DNA of 64,000 nucleotides from Skermanella aerolata KACC 11604. GTDB taxonomy: Bacteria; Pseudomonadota; Alphaproteobacteria; Azospirillales; Azospirillaceae. Positions within the stretch are counted from its first letter, which is position 1, and each line of letters opens with the position of its first letter. This document shows positions 1 to 7,007 of this stretch, piece by piece. Made by a program: the position numbers and the translations under genes. The notes beneath the pieces are model-generated. The model was given only the letters and a program-made list of their open reading frames with translations, was not told the origin of the DNA and did not search any database. Where the stretch lies: assembly GCF_000936425.1 (NCBI RefSeq), contig NZ_AVFK01000024.1:62001-126000 (forward strand), read 5' to 3'.

Positions 1-1
1 C

Positions 2-199
2 GTCTCGCCCTCGACCAGCCTCCGGCGCGGCGACCGCGTCGTGGTGAAGACCACCGGCGGCGAAGTGATGGCGAAACAGCTCCTGCGCTCGACCGCCAAC
101 CGGATCGAGCTTCAGTCGATCAACCCGGCCCATCCGTTGCGGACCCTGACGCCGGGTGAAATCGCCTGGATGGCAAGGATCGTCTGGGCCAGCCAGTGA
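2..199 (+). CDS. C-terminal part of an S24-family (LexA/CI-like) peptidase repressor
   Basis: Only the last 65 codons lie in the window; the start is upstream of base 1. The fragment reads RRGDRVVVKTTGGEVMAKQL and ends VWASQ-stop at 197-199. This is the final beta-strand segment of the S24 self-cleaving domain. In this family a lysine in the EVMAKQL-type strand is the general base of the Ser-Lys dyad; the serine would lie upstream. Family members usually carry an N-terminal helix-turn-helix and act as phage-type or SOS-type repressors that inactivate themselves by autocleavage. Whether a DNA-binding domain is present here cannot be seen. Confidence 0.8.
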   Translation, partial: VSPSTSLRRGDRVVVKTTGGEVMAKQLLRSTANRIELQSINPAHPLRTLTPGEIAWMARIVWASQ

Positions 200-267
200 T
201 TCCCTGGGCTGGTAGTCCTCTGGAATAAATTCCTTTACAGCGGGTTGGGTTTGTGGTCACATGAACC

Positions 268-564
268 ATGATGCCCGATTCGCTGACCGACCTGTACCGG
301 ACCCATGACGGTCCACCGCCCCGTCCAGCCCTGAAAGCCGCCCTGCTCGATGGGAATTCGTCGCACACGATGGGGCGCATCCGGGCGGGTTGGACGCTGG
401 CCTCCCGCCTCGCCGCCGATCAGCGTCTGGGCATCGCCCGCCGCCGCGCCGCCTGCGCCAGTTCTCCCCAGTCAGACCCCTGGCTTACGCGCTTGGTCGC
501 CGATCTAGCGCTTCACCGCGCCGGCGCGGAGTTCTGGCGGAAACGCTTTCAGATTTTTGCATAG
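268..564 (+). CDS. Small hypothetical protein, 98 aa
   Basis: I do not recognise this protein. The frame begins with two ATG codons (MMPDSLTDLYRTHDG) and ends FWRKRF-QIFA. It is rich in Arg and Ala and has no signal peptide or membrane segment. The ribosome-binding site is weak, a G-rich stretch about 15 bases upstream. It lies just after the S24 gene on the same strand. A competing frame at 390-650 looks like a GC-driven shadow. The amino-acid composition is protein-like, but with no family match the call rests on position and length only. Confidence 0.4.
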   Translation: MMPDSLTDLYRTHDGPPPRPALKAALLDGNSSHTMGRIRAGWTLASRLAADQRLGIARRRAACASSPQSDPWLTRLVADLALHRAGAEFWRKRFQIFA

Positions 565-602
565 AAACACGCAAACCTCGTCCTCTCCTCCATCATACCC
601 GA

Positions 603-842
603 ACGTGGAGGGCGCAGGCGCTGACTTATACCAGGAGCCGAAGACCTTGACCGGCGCTCCTGCCGCCTTGTCGGGCTGAAGAGGCCCGACCTACAGGAGC
701 ACGCAATCCTTTCGACCGAGGATTCGGCCATTGTACACGAGCACGCTGGCGTAGGTCGGGCCTCTTCAGCCCGACTTTAACGTTCCTGACCAGTCAAACA
801 CCTTCCGCCTTTGGTGTAAGTCAGCGCCTGTGTGCTCCACGT
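603..842. repeat. Long inverted-repeat element with a central family A REP pair
   Basis: Two REP palindromes, 670-694 (minus orientation) and 751-775 (plus), each consist of GTAG followed by GTCGGGC-7 nt-GCCCGAC, with their GTAG ends facing each other. The flanks extend the symmetry: ACGTGGAG plus GCAGGCGCTGACTTA near 603-630 is mirrored by TAAGTCAGCGCCTG plus CTCCACGT ending at 842. This gives imperfect arms of about 70 bp, the architecture of a MITE-like BIME. It lies between the small ORF and gapR and could form a large cruciform or RNA hairpin. Confidence 0.85.
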
Positions 843-876
843 CTAGACATGACGAAAAGGGACGAATACTTCGTTC

Positions 877-1149
877 TCACTCCATCCCAAGCGCCATTTT
901 GTAGAGTTCGATCAACTCTTCCTCTTCCTGACGCTCTTCCTTGGCCTTCTTCCGCAGCCGAATGATGGTACGGATGATCTTCACATCGAACCCGGTGCCC
1001 TTGGCTTCGAGATAGACATCCTTGATGTCATCGGAAATGCCCTTCTTCTCTTCCTCAAGGCGCTCCAAGCGCTCGACAAAAGAGCGAAGGCGATCGGCGG
1101 CAATGCCCCCGACGTCATTCGTCGGAGCCGCAACTGAACTGTCCGTCAT
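877..1149 (-). CDS. gapR: GapR family nucleoid-associated protein (DUF2312)
   Basis: This 90-residue protein has the family hallmark block [20 protein letters not shown], followed by [20 protein letters not shown] and a charged helical C-terminus ending ALGME. GapR is the essential alphaproteobacterial protein that clamps over-twisted DNA ahead of replication and transcription and helps topoisomerases. The start is the ATG at 1147-1149, preceded by GAGGAA about 5 bases upstream; a longer frame to 1284 is rejected because the added residues have no family support. The protein is predicted to form coiled coils and oligomerise. It is flanked by a REP element downstream and the DUF1244 gene upstream, both minus strand. 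Confidence 0.9.
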   Translation of the reverse strand: MTDSSVAAPTNDVGGIAADRLRSFVERLERLEEEKKGISDDIKDVYLEAKGTGFDVKIIRTIIRLRKKAKEERQEEEELIELYKMALGME

Positions 1150-1305
1150 GAATTCCTCGTCACCTGAAACGACCTGTTGGGCGCACCATAGCCAATCCGA
1201 GCGCCAAGGGCACCTGTCGGCGAACGTTCCGGCAAACTTTTCGGTGCGCCCCTGCCCTGCGTGCCCTGGCCTGCACGAAATCAAGCCCAGGCCGGTAGCC
1301 GCCGG

Positions 1306-1620
1306 TCAGTGGTCGGCGCGCGCCTGGGCGGCCGCGAAGGACTGCTGCTGCTCGACCGTCGCTTCCGCCTGATGCTTCGACTTCCACTCCTCGTACGGCA
1401 TGCCGTAGACGATCTCGCGGGCGTCGTCGTAGCTCATCTCCAGGCCCTTGTCCTCGGCAGCGGCCCGATACCACTTGGACAGGCAGTTGCGGCAGAAACC
1501 GGCAAGGTTCATCAGGTCGATGTTCTGCACATCGGTACGGTTGCGCAGATGTTCGACCAACTGCCGGAAGGCTGCGGCTTCCAGTTCGGTGCGCGTCCGC
1601 TCGTCCAGTTCCGTCGTCAT
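1306..1620 (-). CDS. DUF1244 domain protein, 104 aa
   Basis: The protein carries the compact DUF1244 signature: FRQLVEHLRNRTDVQNIDLM, then NLAGFCRNCLSKWYRAAA with a CxxC pair, then YDDAREIVYGMPYEEWK. The domain is a small conserved alphaproteobacterial/gammaproteobacterial family of unknown role, and the CRNC pair suggests metal or redox chemistry (inference). The ATG at 1618-1620 has GAGGAG about 8 bases upstream; the extension to 1728 is rejected. The Gln/Ala-rich tail is likely disordered. It sits 156 bp upstream of gapR on the same strand, so co-transcription is possible but not shown. Confidence 0.85.
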   Translation of the reverse strand: MTTELDERTRTELEAAAFRQLVEHLRNRTDVQNIDLMNLAGFCRNCLSKWYRAAAEDKGLEMSYDDAREIVYGMPYEEWKSKHQAEATVEQQQSFAAAQARADH

Positions 1621-1891
1621 CGTCTCGACTCCTCGAATTTTCGCGTTATGACCATCGGCGCGGTTACCCCTTGCCTGACATGGCATTTGGTAAGGGATAG
1701 CGCAACGCCTCCATATTTCGTTTCCCAAAGACGCTAATTTTAGCTAACTTCAGGGTGCTGGTTTAGGCCCGGTTTCCCAACCTTGGGATGTTGAGCATGG
1801 TCATCGATCTGATACCCCATCTTCCTTACGACATGCGCGACCGCGCCGAACAGGTGGCTAAGCGGGCGGCGGGTTTCGCCGAATTGGTCCG

Positions 1892-3040
1892 CTACGGCGC
1901 CGGCTCCAAGCCGAACAGGGTCTCGCCGATCAGCCAGTCCACCACCTGCCTCAGCGCTTCCTGAGGCTCCGCGCCGGCCGCTACCGCTTCGTTGTAGACG
2001 GCGACCTGACGATGTGCGCTGGTGCCCCGGCTGACGATGTCGCGGGCATTGGCGATGGCGTCGACGCAGCCCAGCGCTTCCGCATCCTCGCGCAGCAGGT
2101 CGATCAGCTCGTCCAGCAACTCATCATAGGGCACGATCTCGCCCCGGCCGAAATCGATCAGTCCGCCGTCGAAGCCATAGCGCTGAGCCCGCCAGCGGTT
2201 CTCCTCGATCAGCAGGTTCCGGTAGCGCCGCCACTGGACATTGTCCCGCCGCAGCCGCCACAGCATGCGCAGCAGGCAGACGTAGAAGGCCGCCACCGTC
2301 AGCGTATCGTCCAGCCGGGTGCAGATATCGCTGATCCGCACTTCAAGCGTGGGAAACCGGCTCGACGGCCGGATGTCCCACCACAGCTTGGTCGCGTCCT
2401 CGATCACGCCGGCCTCGATCAGCGCCCCGACCTGCTGCTGGAACTCGCCGAAGCTATGATACTCCTCAGGCATGCCGGTCCGGGGCAGTTCGTTCCAGAC
2501 CGCCAGCCGGTAGCTCTTCAGCCCGCTGTCCTGGCCCTGCCAGAACGGCGACGACGTGGACAGCGCCAGCAAATGCGGCAGGAAATAGCGCACCTGGTTC
2601 ATCAGGTCGATGCGCAGGTTCTCGTCCTCGATCCCGACATGGACATGCATGCCGCAGATCATCAGACGCCGCGCCGGAGCGCCGATATCCCGGGCCAGCA
2701 TGTTGTAGCGATCGCGATTGGTGTGCTTCTGCGGCAGCCAGACCGCGAAGGGATGGGTAGAGGCCGCGATAGGCGCCATCCCGTAGCGGCTGACGACGTC
2801 CGCCACCGACAGGCGCAGCCGCGACAACTCGCCCTTCGCCTCCGACAGGTCGGAACAGACGCGGGTGCCGATCTCGATCTGGCAGCGCAGGAACTCCGGA
2901 TGGACCTGATCGGGCGCCACGGCCTCGCACGCCGCCAGCATGTCATCGGGGGGTTCGGGCACGATATCGCGGGTCTGCCGGTCGACCAGCAGGTATTCCT
3001 CTTCGATGCCGAGCGTGAAGCTGGGAGCCTTGGCAGCCAT
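1892..3040 (-). CDS. Carboxylate-amine ligase, GCS2/YbdK family
   Basis: This 382-residue protein begins MAAKAPSFTLGIEEEYLLVD, the N-terminal GIEEE motif of the glutamate-cysteine ligase 2 (YbdK) family. It also shows the family signatures GMHVHVGIED (central metal/ATP site) and the WWDIRPSSRFPTLEVRISD block. Members join an amino group to a gamma or alpha carboxylate with ATP, and YbdK itself has weak glutamate-cysteine ligase activity. The physiological substrate here is unknown. The start at 3038-3040 lies 5 bp after the stop of the N-formylglutamate amidohydrolase gene, so the two form one transcription unit and are probably coupled. The length is typical of the family. Confidence 0.88.
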   Translation of the reverse strand: MAAKAPSFTLGIEEEYLLVDRQTRDIVPEPPDDMLAACEAVAPDQVHPEFLRCQIEIGTRVCSDLSEAKGELSRLRLSVADVVSRYGMAPIAASTHPFAVWLPQKHTNRDRYNMLARDIGAPARRLMICGMHVHVGIEDENLRIDLMNQVRYFLPHLLALSTSSPFWQGQDSGLKSYRLAVWNELPRTGMPEEYHSFGEFQQQVGALIEAGVIEDATKLWWDIRPSSRFPTLEVRISDICTRLDDTLTVAAFYVCLLRMLWRLRRDNVQWRRYRNLLIEENRWRAQRYGFDGGLIDFGRGEIVPYDELLDELIDLLREDAEALGCVDAIANARDIVSRGTSAHRQVAVYNEAVAAGAEPQEALRQVVDWLIGETLFGLEPAP

Positions 3041-3045
3041 GATCC

Positions 3046-3867
3046 TCAGAAGTGCTGGATACGGAAAAGAGCGGGATCGGCCAGGACCTCGTCCATGGCG
3101 CGCCCCAGGATGTCCGCCCACTCGATGGCGGCCTCCGGTGTCGTGATCAGGTCCTGCCGGATCTCGACCAGAAGGTTAGGCAGCCCACGCTGTGTCGCGT
3201 GCCGGTCCAGGGTCGATCCCTCGCAGTTCCGGCCCGTATACGGCTCGTTGTCGCCGACGCAGAGGTGCGGATCACGCTTCAGGTTCTCGATCACCGGCGC
3301 CGCCATCCTGTCGTCCTGATCCCACAGGATGCCGATATGCCAGGGCCGGTCGATGTCGCGCATGACGGGGGTGAAGCTGTGGATCGACACGATGGCCGGA
3401 ACCTGCCCGCGCTCCATCATCCGGTCGATCTCGGCGCTCACCGTCGTCTGATAGGGCCAGAACAGCTCGTCGATCCGCACCGCCGCCTCGGCCGGGCTGA
3501 GCGTCCGGTTGGCCGGGACGATCGTCCCGTCGCTGATGACGGGGATGGAGGTCGGGTCTTCCAGGTCGCGGTTGATGTCGACGATCAGCCTCGAATACCC
3601 CGACAGCACCGCCGCCGCATCGTACCGTCCGATCAGCGCCCTGGTGACGTCGGCGGCGCCGATGTCCCAGGCGATATGCCGGGACATCTCCTCGTCATCC
3701 AGCCCAAGGGTACCAAGCGACGCCGGCACGGCGTTGGAGGCATGGTCGCACAGCAGCAGGACCGGCGCGCGGCCCTCGCGGTTGAGCACCGTCACCGGCG
3801 GCGGGTCGCCGGGACCGAGCAGAGGCGGCAGCGCCGCCGGCTTGGGAGCCGTGGAAGCAGAAGACAT
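3046..3867 (-). CDS. N-formylglutamate amidohydrolase family protein
   Basis: The 273-residue protein matches the FGase/HutG family. It has LLCDHASNAVP near the N-terminus (metal-binding His/Asp region), DIGAADVTRAL, INRDLEDPTSIP, SIHSFTPV and DNEPYTG, all characteristic metal and substrate motifs. Classical members hydrolyse N-formyl-L-glutamate in histidine degradation, but no hut genes are visible here. The partner gene 5 bp downstream is a GCS2-type carboxylate-amine ligase, which suggests a different N-acyl or gamma-glutamyl substrate (inference). The ATG at 3865-3867 is chosen because upstream residues are non-conserved. It is transcribed divergently from the DMT transporter gene at 4027. 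Confidence 0.88.
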   Translation of the reverse strand: MSSASTAPKPAALPPLLGPGDPPPVTVLNREGRAPVLLLCDHASNAVPASLGTLGLDDEEMSRHIAWDIGAADVTRALIGRYDAAAVLSGYSRLIVDINRDLEDPTSIPVISDGTIVPANRTLSPAEAAVRIDELFWPYQTTVSAEIDRMMERGQVPAIVSIHSFTPVMRDIDRPWHIGILWDQDDRMAAPVIENLKRDPHLCVGDNEPYTGRNCEGSTLDRHATQRGLPNLLVEIRQDLITTPEAAIEWADILGRAMDEVLADPALFRIQHF

Positions 3868-4026
3868 GGCGCGCACTATACCTGAAACGAGCCGCGACGA
3901 AATGCCCCGTAAGACACAATCGGTCCGATCCTCCCCGGCCGATGCCGCAGGCACTTGCCAAACCAGCCGATCCGGTGTCCATGAGGGATTGAACCGCCAG
4001 CACCAGCTCACTCAGAAGCACCAGCG

Positions 4027-4962
4027 ATGCCCACCACTCCGCCCGCCGCCAACGCCGATCCGACTGATCACGACACCGCCGCCTCCGAGGCCAAGGCCCG
4101 CCTCGCCCTGATCGGTCTGCTGATCGGTGCGCTCGGCATCGCCCTGTCGCCGATCTTCGTCCGCCTGAGCGAGATCGGTCCGGTCGCCACCGCCTTCTGG
4201 CGCATCGGCTTCGCGATGCCGGTGGTCTTCGCCTGGATGGTGCTGGAAAGCCGGAGCGCCAACCCGCCCCGCCGCCCTTCCACCAGACGCGACTACCTCC
4301 GCCTGATCTGGGCCGGGCTGTTCTTCGCGGGCGATCTGGCGGTGTGGCACTGGTCTATCCAGTTCACCTCGGTCGCCAACTCCACCCTGCTCGCCAACTT
4401 CGCCCCCATCTTCGTGACTCTGGTCGCCTGGGCGGTCTTCAAGCAGCGCTTCTCCCGCACCTTCATCGGCGGCCTCGCCCTGGCGATCGGCGGCGCCGTC
4501 GTGCTGATGGGCGAGAGCATGAACCTCAGCGCCAGCCATCTGTTCGGCGACGCGCTCGGCATCGTCACCGCCATGTTCTACGCCGGCTACATCCTGTCGG
4601 TCGGACGCCTGCGGGCCGAGTTCTCGACCGCCACGATCATGACCTGGACCGGTCTGGTCAGCGGCCTGACCCTGCTCCCGCTGGCCCTGCTCTCCGGCGA
4701 AAGCCTGGCCCCGCCCACCCTCTACGGCTGGGCCGTCCTGGCCGCCCTCGGAGTCATCAGCCATGCCGGAGGCCAAAGCCTGATCGCCTACGCGCTCGCC
4801 CACCTGCCGCCGGCCTTCTCCTCCGTCAGCCTGCTCCTCCAGCCCGCCGCCGCAGCCGTCTTCGCCTGGATACTGCTGTCGGAACCCCTGAGCTTTCTCC
4901 AGGCGGCCGGTGCCGTCATCGTCCTCGCCGGCATCTTCCTGGCCCGCCGGGGCAGCCGGTGA
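4027..4962 (+). CDS. DMT superfamily transporter (EamA), 311 aa
   Basis: The protein has about ten hydrophobic segments and two EamA repeats. The first begins ALIGLLIGALGIALSPIFVR with FWRIGFAMP, and the second follows HLFGDALGIVTAMFYAGYIL. Hallmarks include the first-repeat NSTLLANFAPIF and second-repeat LLLQPAAAAVFAWILLSEPL segments. EamA proteins export or import small metabolites across the inner membrane, and the substrate cannot be predicted from sequence. A polar N-terminus of about 28 residues precedes TM1. It starts 159 bp from the divergent amidohydrolase gene, so the intervening stretch likely holds both promoters. Confidence 0.88.
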   Translation: MPTTPPAANADPTDHDTAASEAKARLALIGLLIGALGIALSPIFVRLSEIGPVATAFWRIGFAMPVVFAWMVLESRSANPPRRPSTRRDYLRLIWAGLFFAGDLAVWHWSIQFTSVANSTLLANFAPIFVTLVAWAVFKQRFSRTFIGGLALAIGGAVVLMGESMNLSASHLFGDALGIVTAMFYAGYILSVGRLRAEFSTATIMTWTGLVSGLTLLPLALLSGESLAPPTLYGWAVLAALGVISHAGGQSLIAYALAHLPPAFSSVSLLLQPAAAAVFAWILLSEPLSFLQAAGAVIVLAGIFLARRGSR

Positions 4963-5197
4963 AATACTCGGCAACAGAATAATTAGAAGACTTATAGATT
5001 ATATTGCCCGCATCGATGCCGAATCCGGCATCGGACATAAACTTTCTTTTGCCGAATGCTGCACCAGCACCATGTTGCTTTCCCACCAAATTGATTCAAA
5101 ATGCCGAAGCGGGTTCCGCAACGCTCTGGCGCGGATACTCGTCTGGTACTACCATGTCCGACCGTATCGAGAAGAAACGACCTGGAGGAAGGCGTAA

Positions 5198-5989
5198 TTG
5201 ACCGACGCGACCGAGGCGACCGAACCTGTAGCCAAGTACGGCGGAGACCGGGTTTCCGACAGGGTCGCGGCTAAACTCCTCGACATGATCGCCCACGGCG
5301 AACTGACTCCCGGCCAGCGCCTGCCGGGTGAGCGCCAGCTTGCCGAACAGATGGGCGTCAGCCGCGTATCGGTGCGCGCCGCCCTCCAGCAGTTGAAGAC
5401 GCAAGGGTTCCTGACCGCGGTCCAGGGAGGAGGGACACGCGTGCTCTCCACCGCCGGCGACATGGACCCCGCCTTGACGGAGATGATCCGGATCAAGTTC
5501 GACAACCTCTACGATCTGGCGGAAATCCGGGTCATCCTGGAATCATGGGCGGCTCGCCGCGCCGCCATCAACGCGACCGCCGAGCAGGTCGCCGAGATCG
5601 GCCGGACGGTCGTGGCCATGGCTCAACCGTCGCGCGGCAAGCTGCGGGCCACCGACGACGTGGACTTCCACATCGCCATCGGCAAGGCCGCCGGCAGCCC
5701 GATCTACATGCACATCCTATCGGTGATCCGCGACACCCTGACCCAGATGCTGGAATTCCACCGGCATGAGCTGTTCGACCGTAGCGAGGACAGGATCGTC
5801 CTGGCCCAGCACAGGGCGATCCACCGCGCCATCGACCGCCGCGAACCCGATGCGGCGGCAGCCGCGATGACCGCCCACCTGAACTGGGTGCTGGAGCACT
5901 ACCACTCCGCTCGCCGACGCCGCGAAGCCACCCTCGCCTCGAAAGACGGAACCGAGGCCCTGACGCCGCCTGCCGACCCGGCTCCCTGA
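5198..5989 (+). CDS. FadR-type GntR transcriptional regulator
   Basis: This 263-residue regulator has an N-terminal winged helix (VSDRVAAKLLDMIAHGELTP, then LPGERQLAEQMGVSRVSVRA and the wing FLTAVQGGGTRV). A C-terminal all-helical FCD ligand domain follows, with DLAEIRVILES, DVDFHIAIGKAAG and LAQHRAIHRAI; the Asp/His residues are typical of the metal-binding FCD subgroup. The start is TTG at 5198-5200, supported by the strong GGAGGAAGG at 5184-5192; no in-frame ATG precedes the winged helix. FadR-type repressors respond to carboxylic-acid metabolites. The target genes are not evident; the nearest neighbours are the DMT transporter upstream and a convergent IclR gene. Confidence 0.88.
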   Translation: MTDATEATEPVAKYGGDRVSDRVAAKLLDMIAHGELTPGQRLPGERQLAEQMGVSRVSVRAALQQLKTQGFLTAVQGGGTRVLSTAGDMDPALTEMIRIKFDNLYDLAEIRVILESWAARRAAINATAEQVAEIGRTVVAMAQPSRGKLRATDDVDFHIAIGKAAGSPIYMHILSVIRDTLTQMLEFHRHELFDRSEDRIVLAQHRAIHRAIDRREPDAAAAAMTAHLNWVLEHYHSARRRREATLASKDGTEALTPPADPAP

Positions 5990-6047
5990 CGACTCGTTAT
6001 TCCTAACGACTCGATATTCCCAACGACTCGATATTCCCAACGACTCA
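5989..6047. repeat. 17-bp tandem repeat between convergent regulator genes
   Basis: Three and a half head-to-tail copies of a 17-bp unit (ACGACTCGATATTCCCA; the first copy has GTTATTCCTA) run from the stop of the FadR-type gene at 5987-5989 to the stop of the IclR gene at 6045-6047. The last partial copy supplies the IclR stop codon. No hairpin terminator is seen here. Confidence 0.9.
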
Positions 6048-6842
6048 GCCGCCGGGCGGCCTGCCGCCCACCGTCGCCGTCACCTCGGCGGCCGCCCGCG
6101 CGACCATGGCACCCAGCGCCGCTATGCGGTCGTCGGGGATGCGGGCCGTCGGACCCGATACCGACAGTGCCGCCAGGGGGCGGCCGTGCTCGTCGTGGAT
6201 GGGGGCCGCGACGCAGCGCAGCCCGATCGCGTGTTCCTCGTCGTCGATCGCGTAGCCGCGCTCGCGGCTGACGGCCAGTTCCCGCAGCAGGCTTTCCGGG
6301 TCGGTGATCGTCTTGTCCGTCAGGCCGACCGCCATCCCTCCCGCCAGCGTCTCGCCGGCCTCCTCGGCCGGAAGGGCGGACAGCAGCGCCTTACCCACGC
6401 CGGAGCAGTGCAGCGGCACCCGGATGCCGGGCTGCGACAGCGCCCGCATCATCTGGCGGCACTCGACCTGGGCCAGGAACACCGCTTCGCCCCGGTCCTC
6501 CGCCGCCAGATTGACGGTTTCACCCGCCTCTTCCATCAGCCGCCGCATGATCGGCCGGGCCAGCGCCGCGTAGTTCCGCCCGCGCAGGAAAGCGCCGCCG
6601 ACGCTGAACGCCTGCACCCCGATGAACCAGCGCCCGCGGTCCTCGTCATGGACGACGTAATGCCGCTGCTCCAGGCTCTTCAGCAGCCGGTGGACCGTGC
6701 TGGGCGGCAGACCGGTCGCCTGTCCCAGTTCGCCGAGTCCCAGCCCTGCTTCCGCCGCCGCGATACATTCCAGCAGGTCGAGCGCCCGGCTCAGCGCCTG
6801 TACCGGGTTCGCCGCGTCGGCCTTGGTACGGCCGCCGGCCAT
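6045..6842 (-). CDS. IclR family transcriptional regulator
   Basis: This 265-residue protein has an N-terminal helix-turn-helix (VQALSRALDLLECIA, LGELGQATGLPPSTVHRLLK) and a C-terminal effector domain with GVQAFSVGGAFLRGRNYAAL, ETVNLAAEDRGEAVFL, HCSGVGKALLSA and ERGYAIDDEEHAIGLRCVAAP. The pattern resembles the AllR/BhcR branch that senses glyoxylate-like ligands, but that is inference. The start is ATG at 6840-6842 with GAGGTG about 10 bases upstream; the longer frame to 6905 adds non-conserved residues. The gene converges on the FadR-type regulator, with a 17-bp tandem repeat between the stops. About 5.4 kb further along lies glcDEF, a glyoxylate-producing pathway, but adjacency is not close enough to infer control. 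Confidence 0.88.
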   Translation of the reverse strand: MAGGRTKADAANPVQALSRALDLLECIAAAEAGLGLGELGQATGLPPSTVHRLLKSLEQRHYVVHDEDRGRWFIGVQAFSVGGAFLRGRNYAALARPIMRRLMEEAGETVNLAAEDRGEAVFLAQVECRQMMRALSQPGIRVPLHCSGVGKALLSALPAEEAGETLAGGMAVGLTDKTITDPESLLRELAVSRERGYAIDDEEHAIGLRCVAAPIHDEHGRPLAALSVSGPTARIPDDRIAALGAMVARAAAEVTATVGGRPPGG

Positions 6843-7007
6843 AGCGCCCGTCACCTCGTGTCCATGATCTCCGTCCAAAGCGTCTCCAGGCGGATCTTGC
6901 CGCATTCACGAAATTGCGATCCCCTATATCTACGCTTCCTGTGTACGGTTGGCCACCGGCCGGCGCAACCGGTCGCGTCGGATTGGCCCATGTTGCCCAC
7001 CGCCCGG

